Counted from the first letter of the stretch, positions 49,538-57,871 are shown. The stretch: 64,000 bases of DNA from Salinilacustrithrix sp034522155 (GCA_034522155.1 JAXHLP010000005.1:434001-498000); one strand, 5' to 3'. A program made the numbers and translations. The notes: generated by a model not told the origin, from the sequence alone.

Positions 49538-50476
49538 GTGGGCCGCGTCGTCGTCACCGGCGGTGCCGGCTTCCTCGGGTCGCACCTCGCCGAACGTCTG
49601 CTCGACCGCGGCGACGAGGTCATCGCGATCGACAACCTGCTCACCGGCAACGTCGCCAACATCGAGCACCTCTTCGGCCGGCCGGGCTTCACCTTCGCCG
49701 AGCACGACGTGTCCCAGTACGTGTGGGTGCCGGGCCGGGTCGACGCCATCCTCCACTTCGCCAGCCCGGCCTCGCCCGCCGACTTCGAGCGGATCCCCAT
49801 CCAGATCCTGAAGGTCGGCAGCCTCGGGACGCACAACTGCCTCGGGCTCGCCAAGTCGAAGGACGCCCGGTTCTTCCTCGCCTCGACCAGCGAGGTGTAC
49901 GGCGACCCGCAGGTCCATCCCCAGACCGAGGACTACTGGGGCCACGTCAACCCCATCGGGCCCCGCGGGGTGTACGACGAGGCCAAGCGCTTCGCCGAGT
50001 CGATGACGATGGCGTACCACCGCTACCACGGCATCGACGTCCGGATCGTCCGCATCTTCAACACGTACGGCCCGAGGATGCGGCCCGACGACGGGCGGGC
50101 GGTCTCCAACTTCATGGTCCAGGCGCTCCGGGGTGCGCCCATCACCGTCTACGGCGACGGCAGCCAGTCCCGGTCGTTCTGCTACGTCGACGACGAGATG
50201 CGGGGCTTCCTGGCCCTCCTCGACGCCGACATCACCGGGCCCTGCAACATCGGCAACCCCGACGAGTACACCATCACCGAGCTCGCCGAGCTGGTGGTCG
50301 AGGTGACGGGCTCGTCGAGCGAGATCATCTACGAGCCACTGCCCGTCGACGACCCGACGCAGCGCCGACCCGACATCACCCTGGCCCGCGACAAGCTCGG
50401 TTGGGAGCCCACGGTCGGCTTGCGCGAGGGGCTCGTCGCCACCGCCGAGCACTTCCGCCGGGTGCTCGACCTCTGA
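49538..50476 (+). CDS. uxs: UDP-glucuronate decarboxylase (UDP-xylose synthase)
   Basis: A 312-residue extended SDR. NAD motif GGAGFLG, then STSEVYGDPQVHPQTEDYWG and the Tyr-Lys pair in GVYDEAKRFAESM, followed by RIFNTYGPRM. The HPQxExYWGxVN segment is the signature of UXS/ArnA-type decarboxylases. It should make UDP-xylose from UDP-glucuronate, so the strain may add xylose to its glycan. It follows ugd after 3 bp and converges with the Thr-rich membrane gene. Confidence 0.9.
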   Translation: MGRVVVTGGAGFLGSHLAERLLDRGDEVIAIDNLLTGNVANIEHLFGRPGFTFAEHDVSQYVWVPGRVDAILHFASPASPADFERIPIQILKVGSLGTHNCLGLAKSKDARFFLASTSEVYGDPQVHPQTEDYWGHVNPIGPRGVYDEAKRFAESMTMAYHRYHGIDVRIVRIFNTYGPRMRPDDGRAVSNFMVQALRGAPITVYGDGSQSRSFCYVDDEMRGFLALLDADITGPCNIGNPDEYTITELAELVVEVTGSSSEIIYEPLPVDDPTQRRPDITLARDKLGWEPTVGLREGLVATAEHFRRVLDL

Positions 50477-50486
50477 CGAGCCGCGG

Positions 50487-51242
50487 CTACGCGGTCTCGA
50501 AGCGGACGGCGTCGACGCGCCAGCCCACGGTGGCGCTGAAGCGCATCTCGAAGATGGCGCGACCGCCGCCATAGCTGTGTGTGCACTCCATGAAGGGCTC
50601 GGGGTCGTCGAAGGCCTCGCAGCCCTCGAAGGTCCAGTCGGTGTCCGAGCCGTCGGCGGCGAAGAGCGTGTCGATCGCGCTCTCGGAGGCCACCTGCTCG
50701 GCGCAGTCGGTGTCGTCCAGGGTCCAGGCCTCGTAGAAGACCCGGGCGACCGGTTCGGGCTCGTCGGGCTCGGTCTGGCCGGTGCAGTCCTCTGGTGGGA
50801 CCGTCGGCGGTGGGGCCGTCGTCGTGGTCGTGGTGGTCGTGGTGGTCGTGGTCGTGGTGCTGCTGGAGGTCGTGGACGACGTGGTGGTCGTCGACTCCGA
50901 GGTGGTGGTCGGTTCGGTCGTGGTCGTGGTCGTTGTCTCGGTCGTCGACGAGTCGGTCGACGCCTCGTCGACGTCGCCGCCGGTGAGCACGACGAGGAGC
51001 AGGACGACCAGCAACACGACGATGACGCCGATGATGCTGAGGATCGCGATCTGTCGGCGGTCCATGCCGCCGCCTTCGGGGCCCTCCGGGTCATCGGGCC
51101 CGCCCGGGCCACCGGGTCCGCCCGGATCCCCGGGCCCGCCGGGGCCACCGGCCCCGCCGCCGGTGGGCGGCTCGGTCGGAGGCGGGCTGGGCGGTGTCGC
51201 GCCGGTGGTGGGGATCTGCTGGGTCGGGTCGCTCATCGTCAT
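50487..51242 (-). CDS. membrane-anchored protein with Thr-rich linker and small Cys-rich outer domain
   Basis: A 251-residue protein. The N-terminal 60 residues are Pro/Gly-rich low complexity; a transmembrane helix (about 64-87, ILSIIGVIVVLLVVLLLVVL) follows. An outer Thr/Ser-rich linker (about 97-142) has a run of 14 Thr, and a 100-residue domain has four Cys (153, 180, 208, 220) near the C-terminus. The linker is likely O-glycosylated or stretched through the wall. The outer domain resembles small secreted sensor or binding domains, but no family is recognised. ATG overlaps the stop of the GT4 gene (ATGA), so it belongs to the same operon. Confidence 0.72.
   Translation of the reverse strand: MTMSDPTQQIPTTGATPPSPPPTEPPTGGGAGGPGGPGDPGGPGGPGGPDDPEGPEGGGMDRRQIAILSIIGVIVVLLVVLLLVVLTGGDVDEASTDSSTTETTTTTTTEPTTTSESTTTTSSTTSSSTTTTTTTTTTTTTTAPPPTVPPEDCTGQTEPDEPEPVARVFYEAWTLDDTDCAEQVASESAIDTLFAADGSDTDWTFEGCEAFDDPEPFMECTHSYGGGRAIFEMRFSATVGWRVDAVRFETA
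50817..50954 (-). repeat. low-complexity Thr/Ser codon tract
   Basis: A run of ACC/ACG/TCG codons encodes the Thr/Ser linker, including 14 consecutive Thr codons. Such tracts may vary in length between strains by slippage. Confidence 0.8.
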
Positions 51243-52447
51243 CCTCGTCGGTCGGGCCAGCGGTCGAGCAGCGCGTCCCACTGCGGCAGGGTCGCCTCGT
51301 CGCAGTAGGTGTCGAGGAACGCCTTCCGTGCGTTGGCGGCGGCTTCGTCGAGTCGGGCCGGATCGTCGCGCCACTGCCGGATCGCGTCCACCAGGTCGGC
51401 CGCGTCGCCCGGCCGGACCGAGATGCCGCAGCCGTAGCGGTCGACCGCCTCGTCGACGTTGGAGCCCTCGGGACCCACGTAGGTGACCGGAAGGCCCATG
51501 CCGAGGCTGCCGTGCAGCTTCGACGGACTCATGACGCCGAGCGCCTCCGGCTGCAGGCAGATCAGCGACGTGTCCGCCCCGGCCAGGACCGCCGGCGTCT
51601 GGTCCTTGTCGACGTAGGGGTGCAGCACGATGTTGTCGATGTGCGCCGTCTCGCGCTGCAGCGCTTCCCACTTGGGGCCACCGCCCACGAACAGGAACGT
51701 GACCCCGTCGCGATCGAGCTCCGGCGCGGCCGCCACGACGGTGTCGAAGTGGTGCCCGAGGCCGATGTTGCCGAGGTAGAGCACCACGAACCGGTCGTCG
51801 AGGCCGAGCCGGTGGTACCCGTCCCACACGGTGGGGGAGGCGCCGGTGTACAGCTCGGCTCGCTCCCAGTTCGGGATCACGTGCACCTGCTCGGCCGGCG
51901 CGCCGGCGTCCTCGACGAGTCGGGCCATCGCCCCATCGAGGACGATCACCGAATCGAGCTTGGGGAGCGCCCACGCGTTGAGGCGGCGTAGCAGCCGCGA
52001 CAGCAGGCTCGTCTCGCGTACCGCCCGCAGCCGTTCGGCGACCTCGGGGTACACGTCCATGCTCCAGAGCACCACCCGCGTGTCGCGTCGACGGAGCTTG
52101 TGCGCCAGGGCCACCAGGTACACGAAGGGCGGCGTCGTCATGACCACGATCACGTCCTGGCGCGGCATCCGCAGCAGGGTCCAGAGCGCGGCCGCGATGT
52201 AGGTCGTGTACGTGCTGGCGCGAGAGATCACCCGGTTGCGGCCCAGGTTCGGGGACCACACGCGGCGAACGCGCACCGACTGGTCGAGCGTCCGCCGATC
52301 GGTGGCCTCGGCATAGCCGCCGGAGCCGCACACCACGGTGCACTCGTCACCCAGAGCGGCCCGATGCTCGACCAACGAGGTCGCGAGCTGGGCGGTGGGT
52401 GAGATGTCCGGCGCGTAGAACTGGTTCAGCAGACAGAGCCGTGCCAT
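51239..52447 (-). CDS. GT4 glycosyltransferase (WbuB-like)
   Basis: A 402-residue GT-B enzyme. The N-terminus MARLCLLNQFYAPDISPTAQL and VVMTTPPFVYLVAL are typical of the WbuB/WbpX-type UDP-GlcNAc- or fucosamine-transferases. VVLYLGNIGLGHHFD and SPSKLHGSLGMGLPVTYVG mark the donor-binding C-terminal domain. Acceptor is probably a polyprenol-linked sugar. The start ATG adjoins repeat B copy 2, which provides a GGAGG 11 bases upstream. It overlaps the next gene by four bases. Confidence 0.88.
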   Translation of the reverse strand: MARLCLLNQFYAPDISPTAQLATSLVEHRAALGDECTVVCGSGGYAEATDRRTLDQSVRVRRVWSPNLGRNRVISRASTYTTYIAAALWTLLRMPRQDVIVVMTTPPFVYLVALAHKLRRRDTRVVLWSMDVYPEVAERLRAVRETSLLSRLLRRLNAWALPKLDSVIVLDGAMARLVEDAGAPAEQVHVIPNWERAELYTGASPTVWDGYHRLGLDDRFVVLYLGNIGLGHHFDTVVAAAPELDRDGVTFLFVGGGPKWEALQRETAHIDNIVLHPYVDKDQTPAVLAGADTSLICLQPEALGVMSPSKLHGSLGMGLPVTYVGPEGSNVDEAVDRYGCGISVRPGDAADLVDAIRQWRDDPARLDEAAANARKAFLDTYCDEATLPQWDALLDRWPDRRG

Positions 52448-52552
52448 GGCTCACTCGGCCTCCGGCCCCCGGGGGCCGTTCGGGCCTTGGCGTGCCGGCC
52501 GTTTCGCTGTCGGTTGCTCGCACCGGCGTGCCGGCGCGCTCCCGACGCCGAC
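52447..52552 (-). repeat. dispersed intergenic repeat B, copy 2
   Basis: Read on the minus strand: a 53-bp core (52552-52500) identical at 52 of 53 positions to 26700-26752, then 37 variable bases, then a 16-bp tail (52462-52447) ending at the A of the GT4 start codon. The spacer is 12 bases longer than in copy 1, keeping the reading frame. Confidence 0.8.
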
Positions 52553-52579
52553 CTGTTGAACGCGTGTGCGCGGTCTCAC
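52451..52579 (-). CDS. possible 42-residue peptide encoded by repeat B
   Basis: A GTG at 52579 overlaps the stop of the upstream epimerase gene by four bases (GTGA), as is usual in this operon. The frame runs 42 codons (MRPRTRVQQVGVGS at the start, PEAE at the end) to a TGA 3 bases before the GT4 ATG. The peptide is basic with one Cys. In the other repeat copy the same frame is open, and all three differences within the aligned conserved codons are synonymous (CAG/CAA, CGA/CGG, GCG/GCC), which suggests coding. Only two copies can be compared, and copy 1 has no start, so it may instead be a non-coding element. Confidence 0.3.
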   Translation of the reverse strand: MRPRTRVQQVGVGSAPARRCEQPTAKRPARQGPNGPRGPEAE

Positions 52580-53634
52580 GATCTTCCGCCCAGGCGGTGG
52601 CCGACGAGGTCGACCATCTCGTCGACGATGTCGTCGAGGGAGTGCTCCATCCGCCAGTCGGGATAGTGGGCCCGGAACTTCCCCATGTCGGTGTAGTAGC
52701 AGATGTGGTCGCCGACCCGGTTGGTCTCGTCGTAGGTGAGATCGGGCCGTTTGCCCGTCCGCTCGGCGATCATCTCGACGCATTCGACCAGGCTGGCGGC
52801 GTTCGCCTTGCCGCCACCGAGGTTGTAGACCTCGCCCGGGCGCGGCGCCTGGGCGAACGACCAGAACGCGTTGATGACGTCGTGGCTGTGGATCTGGTCG
52901 CGGACCTGCTTGCCCTTGTAGCCGAAGATCGTGTACGGCCCCTCGCGCAGCGCCGTGGTCACCAGGTACGACAGGAAACCATGGAGCTCGACGCCGGAGT
53001 GATGCGGTCCGGTCAGGCAGCCGCCGCGGAAGATGCCGGTCTTCATGCCGAAGTACCGCCCGTACTCCTGGCACAGCACGTCGCCGGCGAGCTTCGACGC
53101 CCCGAACAGCGAGTGCAGGCAGCCCTCGACCGACATCGACTCGTCGATGCCCTCGGCGTCGGCCGGGTCGGCGTAGTCCCAGCGGGTCTCGCGCTCCACG
53201 AGCTCGAGCCTGTTGGGGTTGTCGCCGTAGACCTTGTTGGTGGACACCAGGACGAAGGTGACGTCCGGGGAGTGCTGGCGGCAGGCCTCGAGCAGGTGCA
53301 GGGTCCCGTTGGCGTTCGTGGTGAAGTCGTCGATCGGCCGGCGCGCCGCCAGGTCGTGGCTCGGTTGGGCCGCGGCGTGGATCACCAGGTCGTAGCCGCC
53401 GTCGCGGATCAGCCGGTCGATGGCGTCGGCGTCGCGGATGTCGAGGTCACGGTGGGTGTAGCCGGTGCACGTCGATTCGAGCCGCTGTCGGTTCCACGTC
53501 GTGTCGCCCTGGGGACCGAAGAAGTCGGCCCGGGCGTTGTTGTCGATCCCGTCGACGCGGAAACCCATGGCGTCGAAGAACGCGACGGCCTCTGAGCCGA
53601 TGAGACCGGCGCTGCCGGTCACGAGCACCTTCAT
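52576..53634 (-). CDS. NAD-dependent sugar epimerase/dehydratase, CDP-paratose 2-epimerase-like
   Basis: A 352-residue extended SDR. NAD motif GSAGLIG, then DNNARADFFGPQGDT, FVLVSTNKVYGDNPNRL and FRGGCLTGPHHSGVELHGFL. These blocks match the CDP-paratose (tyvelose) 2-epimerase group. The catalytic YxxxK is replaced by FGASK (HSLFGASKLAGD), so the Tyr is Phe in the place where TyvE of Salmonella has Tyr. The substrate is therefore uncertain: it could be a CDP-, GDP- or UDP-sugar. The start ATG follows a GAGGGG ribosome site; the stop overlaps the repeat-B small frame. Confidence 0.85.
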   Translation of the reverse strand: MKVLVTGSAGLIGSEAVAFFDAMGFRVDGIDNNARADFFGPQGDTTWNRQRLESTCTGYTHRDLDIRDADAIDRLIRDGGYDLVIHAAAQPSHDLAARRPIDDFTTNANGTLHLLEACRQHSPDVTFVLVSTNKVYGDNPNRLELVERETRWDYADPADAEGIDESMSVEGCLHSLFGASKLAGDVLCQEYGRYFGMKTGIFRGGCLTGPHHSGVELHGFLSYLVTTALREGPYTIFGYKGKQVRDQIHSHDVINAFWSFAQAPRPGEVYNLGGGKANAASLVECVEMIAERTGKRPDLTYDETNRVGDHICYYTDMGKFRAHYPDWRMEHSLDDIVDEMVDLVGHRLGGRS

Positions 53635-53775
53635 GCCAGGCCCCTCGATCCAGGATGTTCTCCGCCCCGGTGGGGCCACGAATGCCGCGGATGCACGGCG
53701 GGCGAGTGTACCGAGGGTCTCCCCCTGCTCCGTGGGTCATCGGCCCCGGCGGGGCATCGTGGGAGACTCGCTGCC

Positions 53776-54882
53776 GTGCGTGTGGCGATCCCGTTCGAGC
53801 TGTGCTGGCACGACGTTCCGGGCGGGACGGCCCGCAGCGCGATCGATCTCGCCGCTGCGCTCGACCGCCGCGACGACGTCGAGGTGGTGGGCGTCGCCGC
53901 CCGCCACCGCGCTCCGCCCGCACCGGCCTGGCGGCCGACCGTGCGCGTGCACCAGCTCCCGCTTCCTCGCCTGTTGCTGTACGAGACATGGCACGGGCTG
54001 CGGCGGCCGCGCGTCGAGGCGGCGACCGGTCCGGTCGATCTGCTCCACGTGGCCGGCGCTGCGGTCGCCGCGTCACGCGCGCCGATGGTGGTCACCGTCC
54101 ACGATCTGGCCTGGCGCCACCACCCGGACTACTTCACCCGGCACGGCCTCCGGTTCTTCCGGCGCGCGCTGCGGCTCGTCGTCGACGAGGCCGCGATCGT
54201 GTTCGTTCCCTCGATGGCGACGCTGGACGACTGCGTGGACGCCGGCCTCGACCGCGGCCGGCTGCGTCATGTTCCCTGGGGTGTCGACGTGCCGAGCGAC
54301 GATCCCGGGATCAGCACCGCGGAGGTTCGAGCCCGATTCGGCATCCACGGGGACTACGTCGTGACCGTCGGGACGCTCGAGCCCCGCAAGAACCTCCGCG
54401 GTCTCCTGCGGGCCTGGCAGGTCCTCGACCGCGACGACGTCACCCTCGTGGTGGTCGGCCCGGAGGGGTGGGGCGACGTCGTCGAGCCGTCAGCGGTGCC
54501 CGATCGCGTCGTGCGGACCGGCTTCGTCGACCGCGAGGTGCGTGACGCGCTCTATCGCGGCGCCGTGGCGTCGGTCTACCCGAGCGTCTTCGAAGGGTTC
54601 GGGCTCCCGGTGCTCGAATCGATGGCCCTCGGCTGTCCGGTCGTGACCTCGGCGGGTACGTCGTGCGAGGAGCTCGTGTCCGGCGGGGCCGGGCTGGCCG
54701 TGGACCCCCACGACCCGGAGCGGATCGCCGCGGGTCTCGCCGAGCTGCTCGACGATGCCGAGTTGCGTGCCCGTGTCGTGGCCGCCGGCTTCGAACGGGC
54801 CGCCGGGCACACCTGGGAACGCGCCGCCCAGCAGGTGGTCGAGGGGTACCGCGATGCCGTCGAGGCGGGGGTGCGACCATGA
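53776..54882 (+). CDS. GT4 glycosyltransferase
   Basis: A 368-residue GT-B enzyme. The N-terminal VRVAIPFELCWHDVPGGTARSAIDLA and VTVHDLAWRHHPDY form the acceptor domain. The donor domain shows VGTLEPRKNLRGLLRAW and the ExxxxxE-type VYPSVFEGFGLPVLESMALG. It is typical of mannosyl- or rhamnosyl-transferases acting on lipid-linked glycans, but the sugar cannot be named. GTG 53776 is the start. It overlaps the next GT4 gene by four bases (ATGA). Confidence 0.9.
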   Translation: MRVAIPFELCWHDVPGGTARSAIDLAAALDRRDDVEVVGVAARHRAPPAPAWRPTVRVHQLPLPRLLLYETWHGLRRPRVEAATGPVDLLHVAGAAVAASRAPMVVTVHDLAWRHHPDYFTRHGLRFFRRALRLVVDEAAIVFVPSMATLDDCVDAGLDRGRLRHVPWGVDVPSDDPGISTAEVRARFGIHGDYVVTVGTLEPRKNLRGLLRAWQVLDRDDVTLVVVGPEGWGDVVEPSAVPDRVVRTGFVDREVRDALYRGAVASVYPSVFEGFGLPVLESMALGCPVVTSAGTSCEELVSGGAGLAVDPHDPERIAAGLAELLDDAELRARVVAAGFERAAGHTWERAAQQVVEGYRDAVEAGVRP

Positions 54883-56027
54883 GCGCCGAGACACGGGTCG
54901 AGACACGGGTCGGCGTGAACCTGTGCTGGCTGGTGCCCGGCGTGGTCGGCGGGTCCGAGCAGGCGACGGTGCGGACGCTGGAAGCGATCGCGTCCCGCGG
55001 TCCCGGTCGGACCGAGCTCGTCCTGTTCTGCTTGCCGGCCTTCGTCGACGAGTACCCGCAGCTGGCGTCAGCGTTCGAGACCCACACGGCTCCCGTGTCG
55101 GGCCGCTGCAAGCCGCTGCGGGTCTTGGCCGAGTACACCTGGTTGCCGTGGATGGTGCGGCGCTCCGGCGTCGACCTGCTCCACGACGCGGGTGGCACCT
55201 CGCCCGGGCGGGTCGAGGTCCCGCGGGTGCTCACGATCCACGACATCCAACCGCTCGAGCTCCCGGGCAACTTCCCGCCGGTGCGCGTCGAGTACCTCCG
55301 ACGAACCCTGCCCCGGGCAGTTGCGTCGGCGCGCCGGATCGTCGTGCCCTCCGAGTTCGTGAAGGGCACGGTCGTCGAACATCTCGGCGCCGACCCCGAC
55401 AACGTGTCGGTGGTGCCGTGGTCCCGTCCGCTGATGCGGTCCGACACGCCGATCGACATCGTCCGCGCCCGTTGGGGGCTCACCGGTCCGTTCGCGGTGC
55501 TCCCGGCCATCACCTATCACCACAAGTCCCATGTCACGGCGGTTCGGGCCATGGACCATCTCGTGGGGCGCCATCCCCACCTGCGTCTCGTCCTCGCCGG
55601 CGGACGGGGACCGGCCGAGCAGGCGGTCCTGGACGAGATCCGCAGGCTCGGTCTCGAGCGACAGGTGGTCCGGACCGGCCGGTTGCCGACCTCGTCGATG
55701 GTGTCGCTGATCGAGGCGGCCGACGTACTGGTCTTCCCGTCGACCTACGAGGGCTTCGGGATCCCGGCACTCGAGGCCATGACCGTCGGCACCCCCGTCG
55801 TCGTCGCCGACGCCGGCGCGCTCCGGGAGGTGGTCGCCGACGCCGGCGTCGTGGTTCCCGCCCACGACGACACCCAACTCGCCGCGGCCGTCCACCGCAT
55901 CCTCGTCGACCCCGAGCACCGCGCGGCCTTGGTGGCCGCCGGCCACCGCCGTTCGGGCGACTTCGACCCCGAACGCACCGCCGAGGGTCTCCTGGCTGCT
56001 TACCGGTCGGCGGCGGCCGGGCGGTAG
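54879..56027 (+). CDS. GT4 glycosyltransferase
   Basis: A 382-residue GT-B enzyme. The N-terminal part has VGVNLCWLVPGVVGGSEQAT and LTIHDIQPLELPGNF. The donor domain has FPSTYEGFGIPALEAMTVG. It is related to but clearly different from the preceding GT4, so the two probably add successive sugars. ATG 54879 lies in the overlap with the upstream stop. The gene ends 12 bp before the His-rich membrane protein, whose -10 box overlaps the TAG stop. Confidence 0.9.
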   Translation: MSAETRVETRVGVNLCWLVPGVVGGSEQATVRTLEAIASRGPGRTELVLFCLPAFVDEYPQLASAFETHTAPVSGRCKPLRVLAEYTWLPWMVRRSGVDLLHDAGGTSPGRVEVPRVLTIHDIQPLELPGNFPPVRVEYLRRTLPRAVASARRIVVPSEFVKGTVVEHLGADPDNVSVVPWSRPLMRSDTPIDIVRARWGLTGPFAVLPAITYHHKSHVTAVRAMDHLVGRHPHLRLVLAGGRGPAEQAVLDEIRRLGLERQVVRTGRLPTSSMVSLIEAADVLVFPSTYEGFGIPALEAMTVGTPVVVADAGALREVVADAGVVVPAHDDTQLAAAVHRILVDPEHRAALVAAGHRRSGDFDPERTAEGLLAAYRSAAAGR

Positions 56028-56030
56028 CCT
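56025..56030 (+). promoter_or_regulatory. -10 box TAGCCT before the 56040 gene
   Basis: TAGCCT overlaps the TAG stop of the upstream gene and lies 9 bases before the ATG at 56040. It would give a leaderless transcript inside the operon. Confidence 0.42.
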
Positions 56031-56039
56031 CGTCCTGCT

Positions 56040-56876
56040 ATGGGTAAGGCCTCGTCCAACAAGAAAGTCGCCCGCGCGGCCAGGGCGGGCGGCGGCCGCG
56101 CTCGCGCCGCGGGCGAGCGGAACTTCCTGTTCCCGGCGGCCCTCGCGCTGGTCGTCGTCCTCGGCATGGTCCTGGTCGTCTACGCCCGCGACCAGCGCAT
56201 GGCCGAGGCCGTCGAGTCGCCCCAGGTCGGCGACCACTGGCACTCGGCGTACGGCTTCTACACCTGCGACTCGTTCGAGCCGTCCTTGCCCGAGTTCGTC
56301 GCTCCCCAGAACGGCGGCAACCACACCCACGGCGACGGGTTGGTCCACATCCACCCCTTCGCCACGTCCCGTGCGGGCGAGAACGCCACCCTGGGCAACT
56401 GGATGGCCGACGCCGGTGCCGTGCTCGGTTCGGGTGGCGACCTGAGCGCCGACACGCTCGGCATCCCCGGGGGCGAGACCTACATCGAGGGTGAGGACTC
56501 CTGCGAGGGCGTCGAGGGCGATCCCATCGTCCAGGTCGCGGTGTGGGACGTCGCGCAGAACGCGCTCGACGGCGACGATCCCACGCGGGTGGTGACCGAG
56601 GGCTTCGGCGACATCCGGTTCGAGGACGACGGGCAGGTGTTCACCATCGCCTTCGCACCCGAGGGTGCGGACATCCCGCCGCCGGAATCGCTCGCTGGCC
56701 TGGCCGACACCAACTCGGATCTGGGCGTGCCCGCCGACGAGGTGCCCGACGAGGTGCCCGGTGGCGCCGGCCAACCCACCGATTCGCCCGAAGCCACCGC
56801 CCCCACCGACACCGGGGAGGGTGACGGCGCCACCGGCGACCCGACGACCGCGCCCGAGGCAGACGGCGGGTCGTGA
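56040..56876 (+). CDS. membrane-anchored His-rich extracytoplasmic protein, unknown family
   Basis: A 278-residue protein with a basic N-terminus, one transmembrane helix (about 29-48) and a soluble outer part. Three His pairs stand out: DHWHSAYGF (His66, His68), NHTHGDGL (His95, His97) and VHIHPF (His103, His105), suggesting a metal site; Cys76 and Cys near 154 could pair. The last ~60 residues are acidic, Pro/Thr-rich and disordered. I do not recognise a named family. It is coupled to the pyrophosphorylase gene (GTGA), so a link to glycan assembly at the outer face is likely. Confidence 0.68.
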   Translation: MGKASSNKKVARAARAGGGRARAAGERNFLFPAALALVVVLGMVLVVYARDQRMAEAVESPQVGDHWHSAYGFYTCDSFEPSLPEFVAPQNGGNHTHGDGLVHIHPFATSRAGENATLGNWMADAGAVLGSGGDLSADTLGIPGGETYIEGEDSCEGVEGDPIVQVAVWDVAQNALDGDDPTRVVTEGFGDIRFEDDGQVFTIAFAPEGADIPPPESLAGLADTNSDLGVPADEVPDEVPGGAGQPTDSPEATAPTDTGEGDGATGDPTTAPEADGGS

Positions 56877-57871
56877 AGGCCGTCGTCCTCGTGGGCGGAT
56901 TCGGCACCCGGCTCCGGCCGCTGACCTTCACCACGCCGAAGAACCTGCTGCCGGTCGTCCACGTGCCCATGGTCGAGCGGGTCATCGCCCACCTCGCCGA
57001 GCACGGCGTGACCGACGTCGTCCTGTCGATGGGCTACAAGCCCGACACCTTCGTCGCGGCCTACCCCGACGGGATGTGCGGCGACGTCGCCTTGACCTAC
57101 GCGGTCGAGGACGAGCCGCTCGACACCGCCGGCGCCATTCGCTTCGCTGCGGGCGAGGGCGGGATCGACGAGCGCTTCGTCGTCGTCAACGGCGACGTTC
57201 TCACCGATCTCGATCTCACCCGGCTCGTGCGCTTCCATGATGCCTCCGGTGCCGAAGGCACCATCGCGCTCCACGACGTCGACGACCCGTCCCGCTACGG
57301 CGTCGTCGTGACCGACGTCGCCGGCCGGGTCGAGGCCTTCGTCGAGAAGCCCGACAAGGACGACGCGCCGAGCACCGAGATCAACGCCGGGACCTACGTG
57401 TTCGAGCCCAGCGTGCTCGGGCGCATCGACGGGGGCCGACCGGTGTCGGTCGAGCGGGAGACGTTCCCGGACATGGTCGAGTCGGGTTCGCTGTACGCAC
57501 TCGACGGCGACGCGTACTGGCTCGACGCCGGTACCCCCGAGACCTACCTGCAGGCCAACCTCGACCTCCTCCCCGCCGACGGTGAGGGGGCGATCCACGA
57601 GTCCGCCGACATCGTCGAGACCGCCCACATCGAGCGGTCGGTCGTTGCCGCTGGGGCCCGCGTCGGCGACGAGGTCACGCTGACCGAGGCGATCATCCTC
57701 GACGGGGCGGTGGTCGAGGCCGGCGCCCGCGTCCACCGCTCGATCGTCGGGCCGCGCGCCACCATCCGTGCCGGCGCCGAGCTGCTCGATCTGACCGTGA
57801 TCGGTCACGACGTCGACATCGAGCCCGACGCCCGGTTGAAGAACGAGCGGATCCCCCAGGACGACAGGTGA
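56873..57871 (+). CDS. NDP-sugar pyrophosphorylase, mannose-1-phosphate guanylyltransferase-like
   Basis: A 332-residue nucleotidyltransferase. The N-terminal GGFGTRLRPLTFTTPKNLLP has the full GGxGTRLxPLTxxxPK motif; VVNGDVLTDLDL holds the metal Asp, and EKPDKDDAPSTEINAGTYVF the sugar site. A C-terminal left-handed beta-helix domain (about 250-330) is present. It could make GDP-mannose for gmd and rmd encoded nearby (the M. tuberculosis counterpart in the same neighbourhood is ManB), but dTDP- or UDP-glucose is not excluded. GTG start overlaps the upstream stop. Confidence 0.85.
   Translation: MKAVVLVGGFGTRLRPLTFTTPKNLLPVVHVPMVERVIAHLAEHGVTDVVLSMGYKPDTFVAAYPDGMCGDVALTYAVEDEPLDTAGAIRFAAGEGGIDERFVVVNGDVLTDLDLTRLVRFHDASGAEGTIALHDVDDPSRYGVVVTDVAGRVEAFVEKPDKDDAPSTEINAGTYVFEPSVLGRIDGGRPVSVERETFPDMVESGSLYALDGDAYWLDAGTPETYLQANLDLLPADGEGAIHESADIVETAHIERSVVAAGARVGDEVTLTEAIILDGAVVEAGARVHRSIVGPRATIRAGAELLDLTVIGHDVDIEPDARLKNERIPQDDR

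Noticed and set aside
50817..50954. Repetitive GTGGTCGTC-type DNA that could look like a CRISPR or VNTR array
   Set aside because: There are no spacers; it is the coding tract for a Thr-rich linker.
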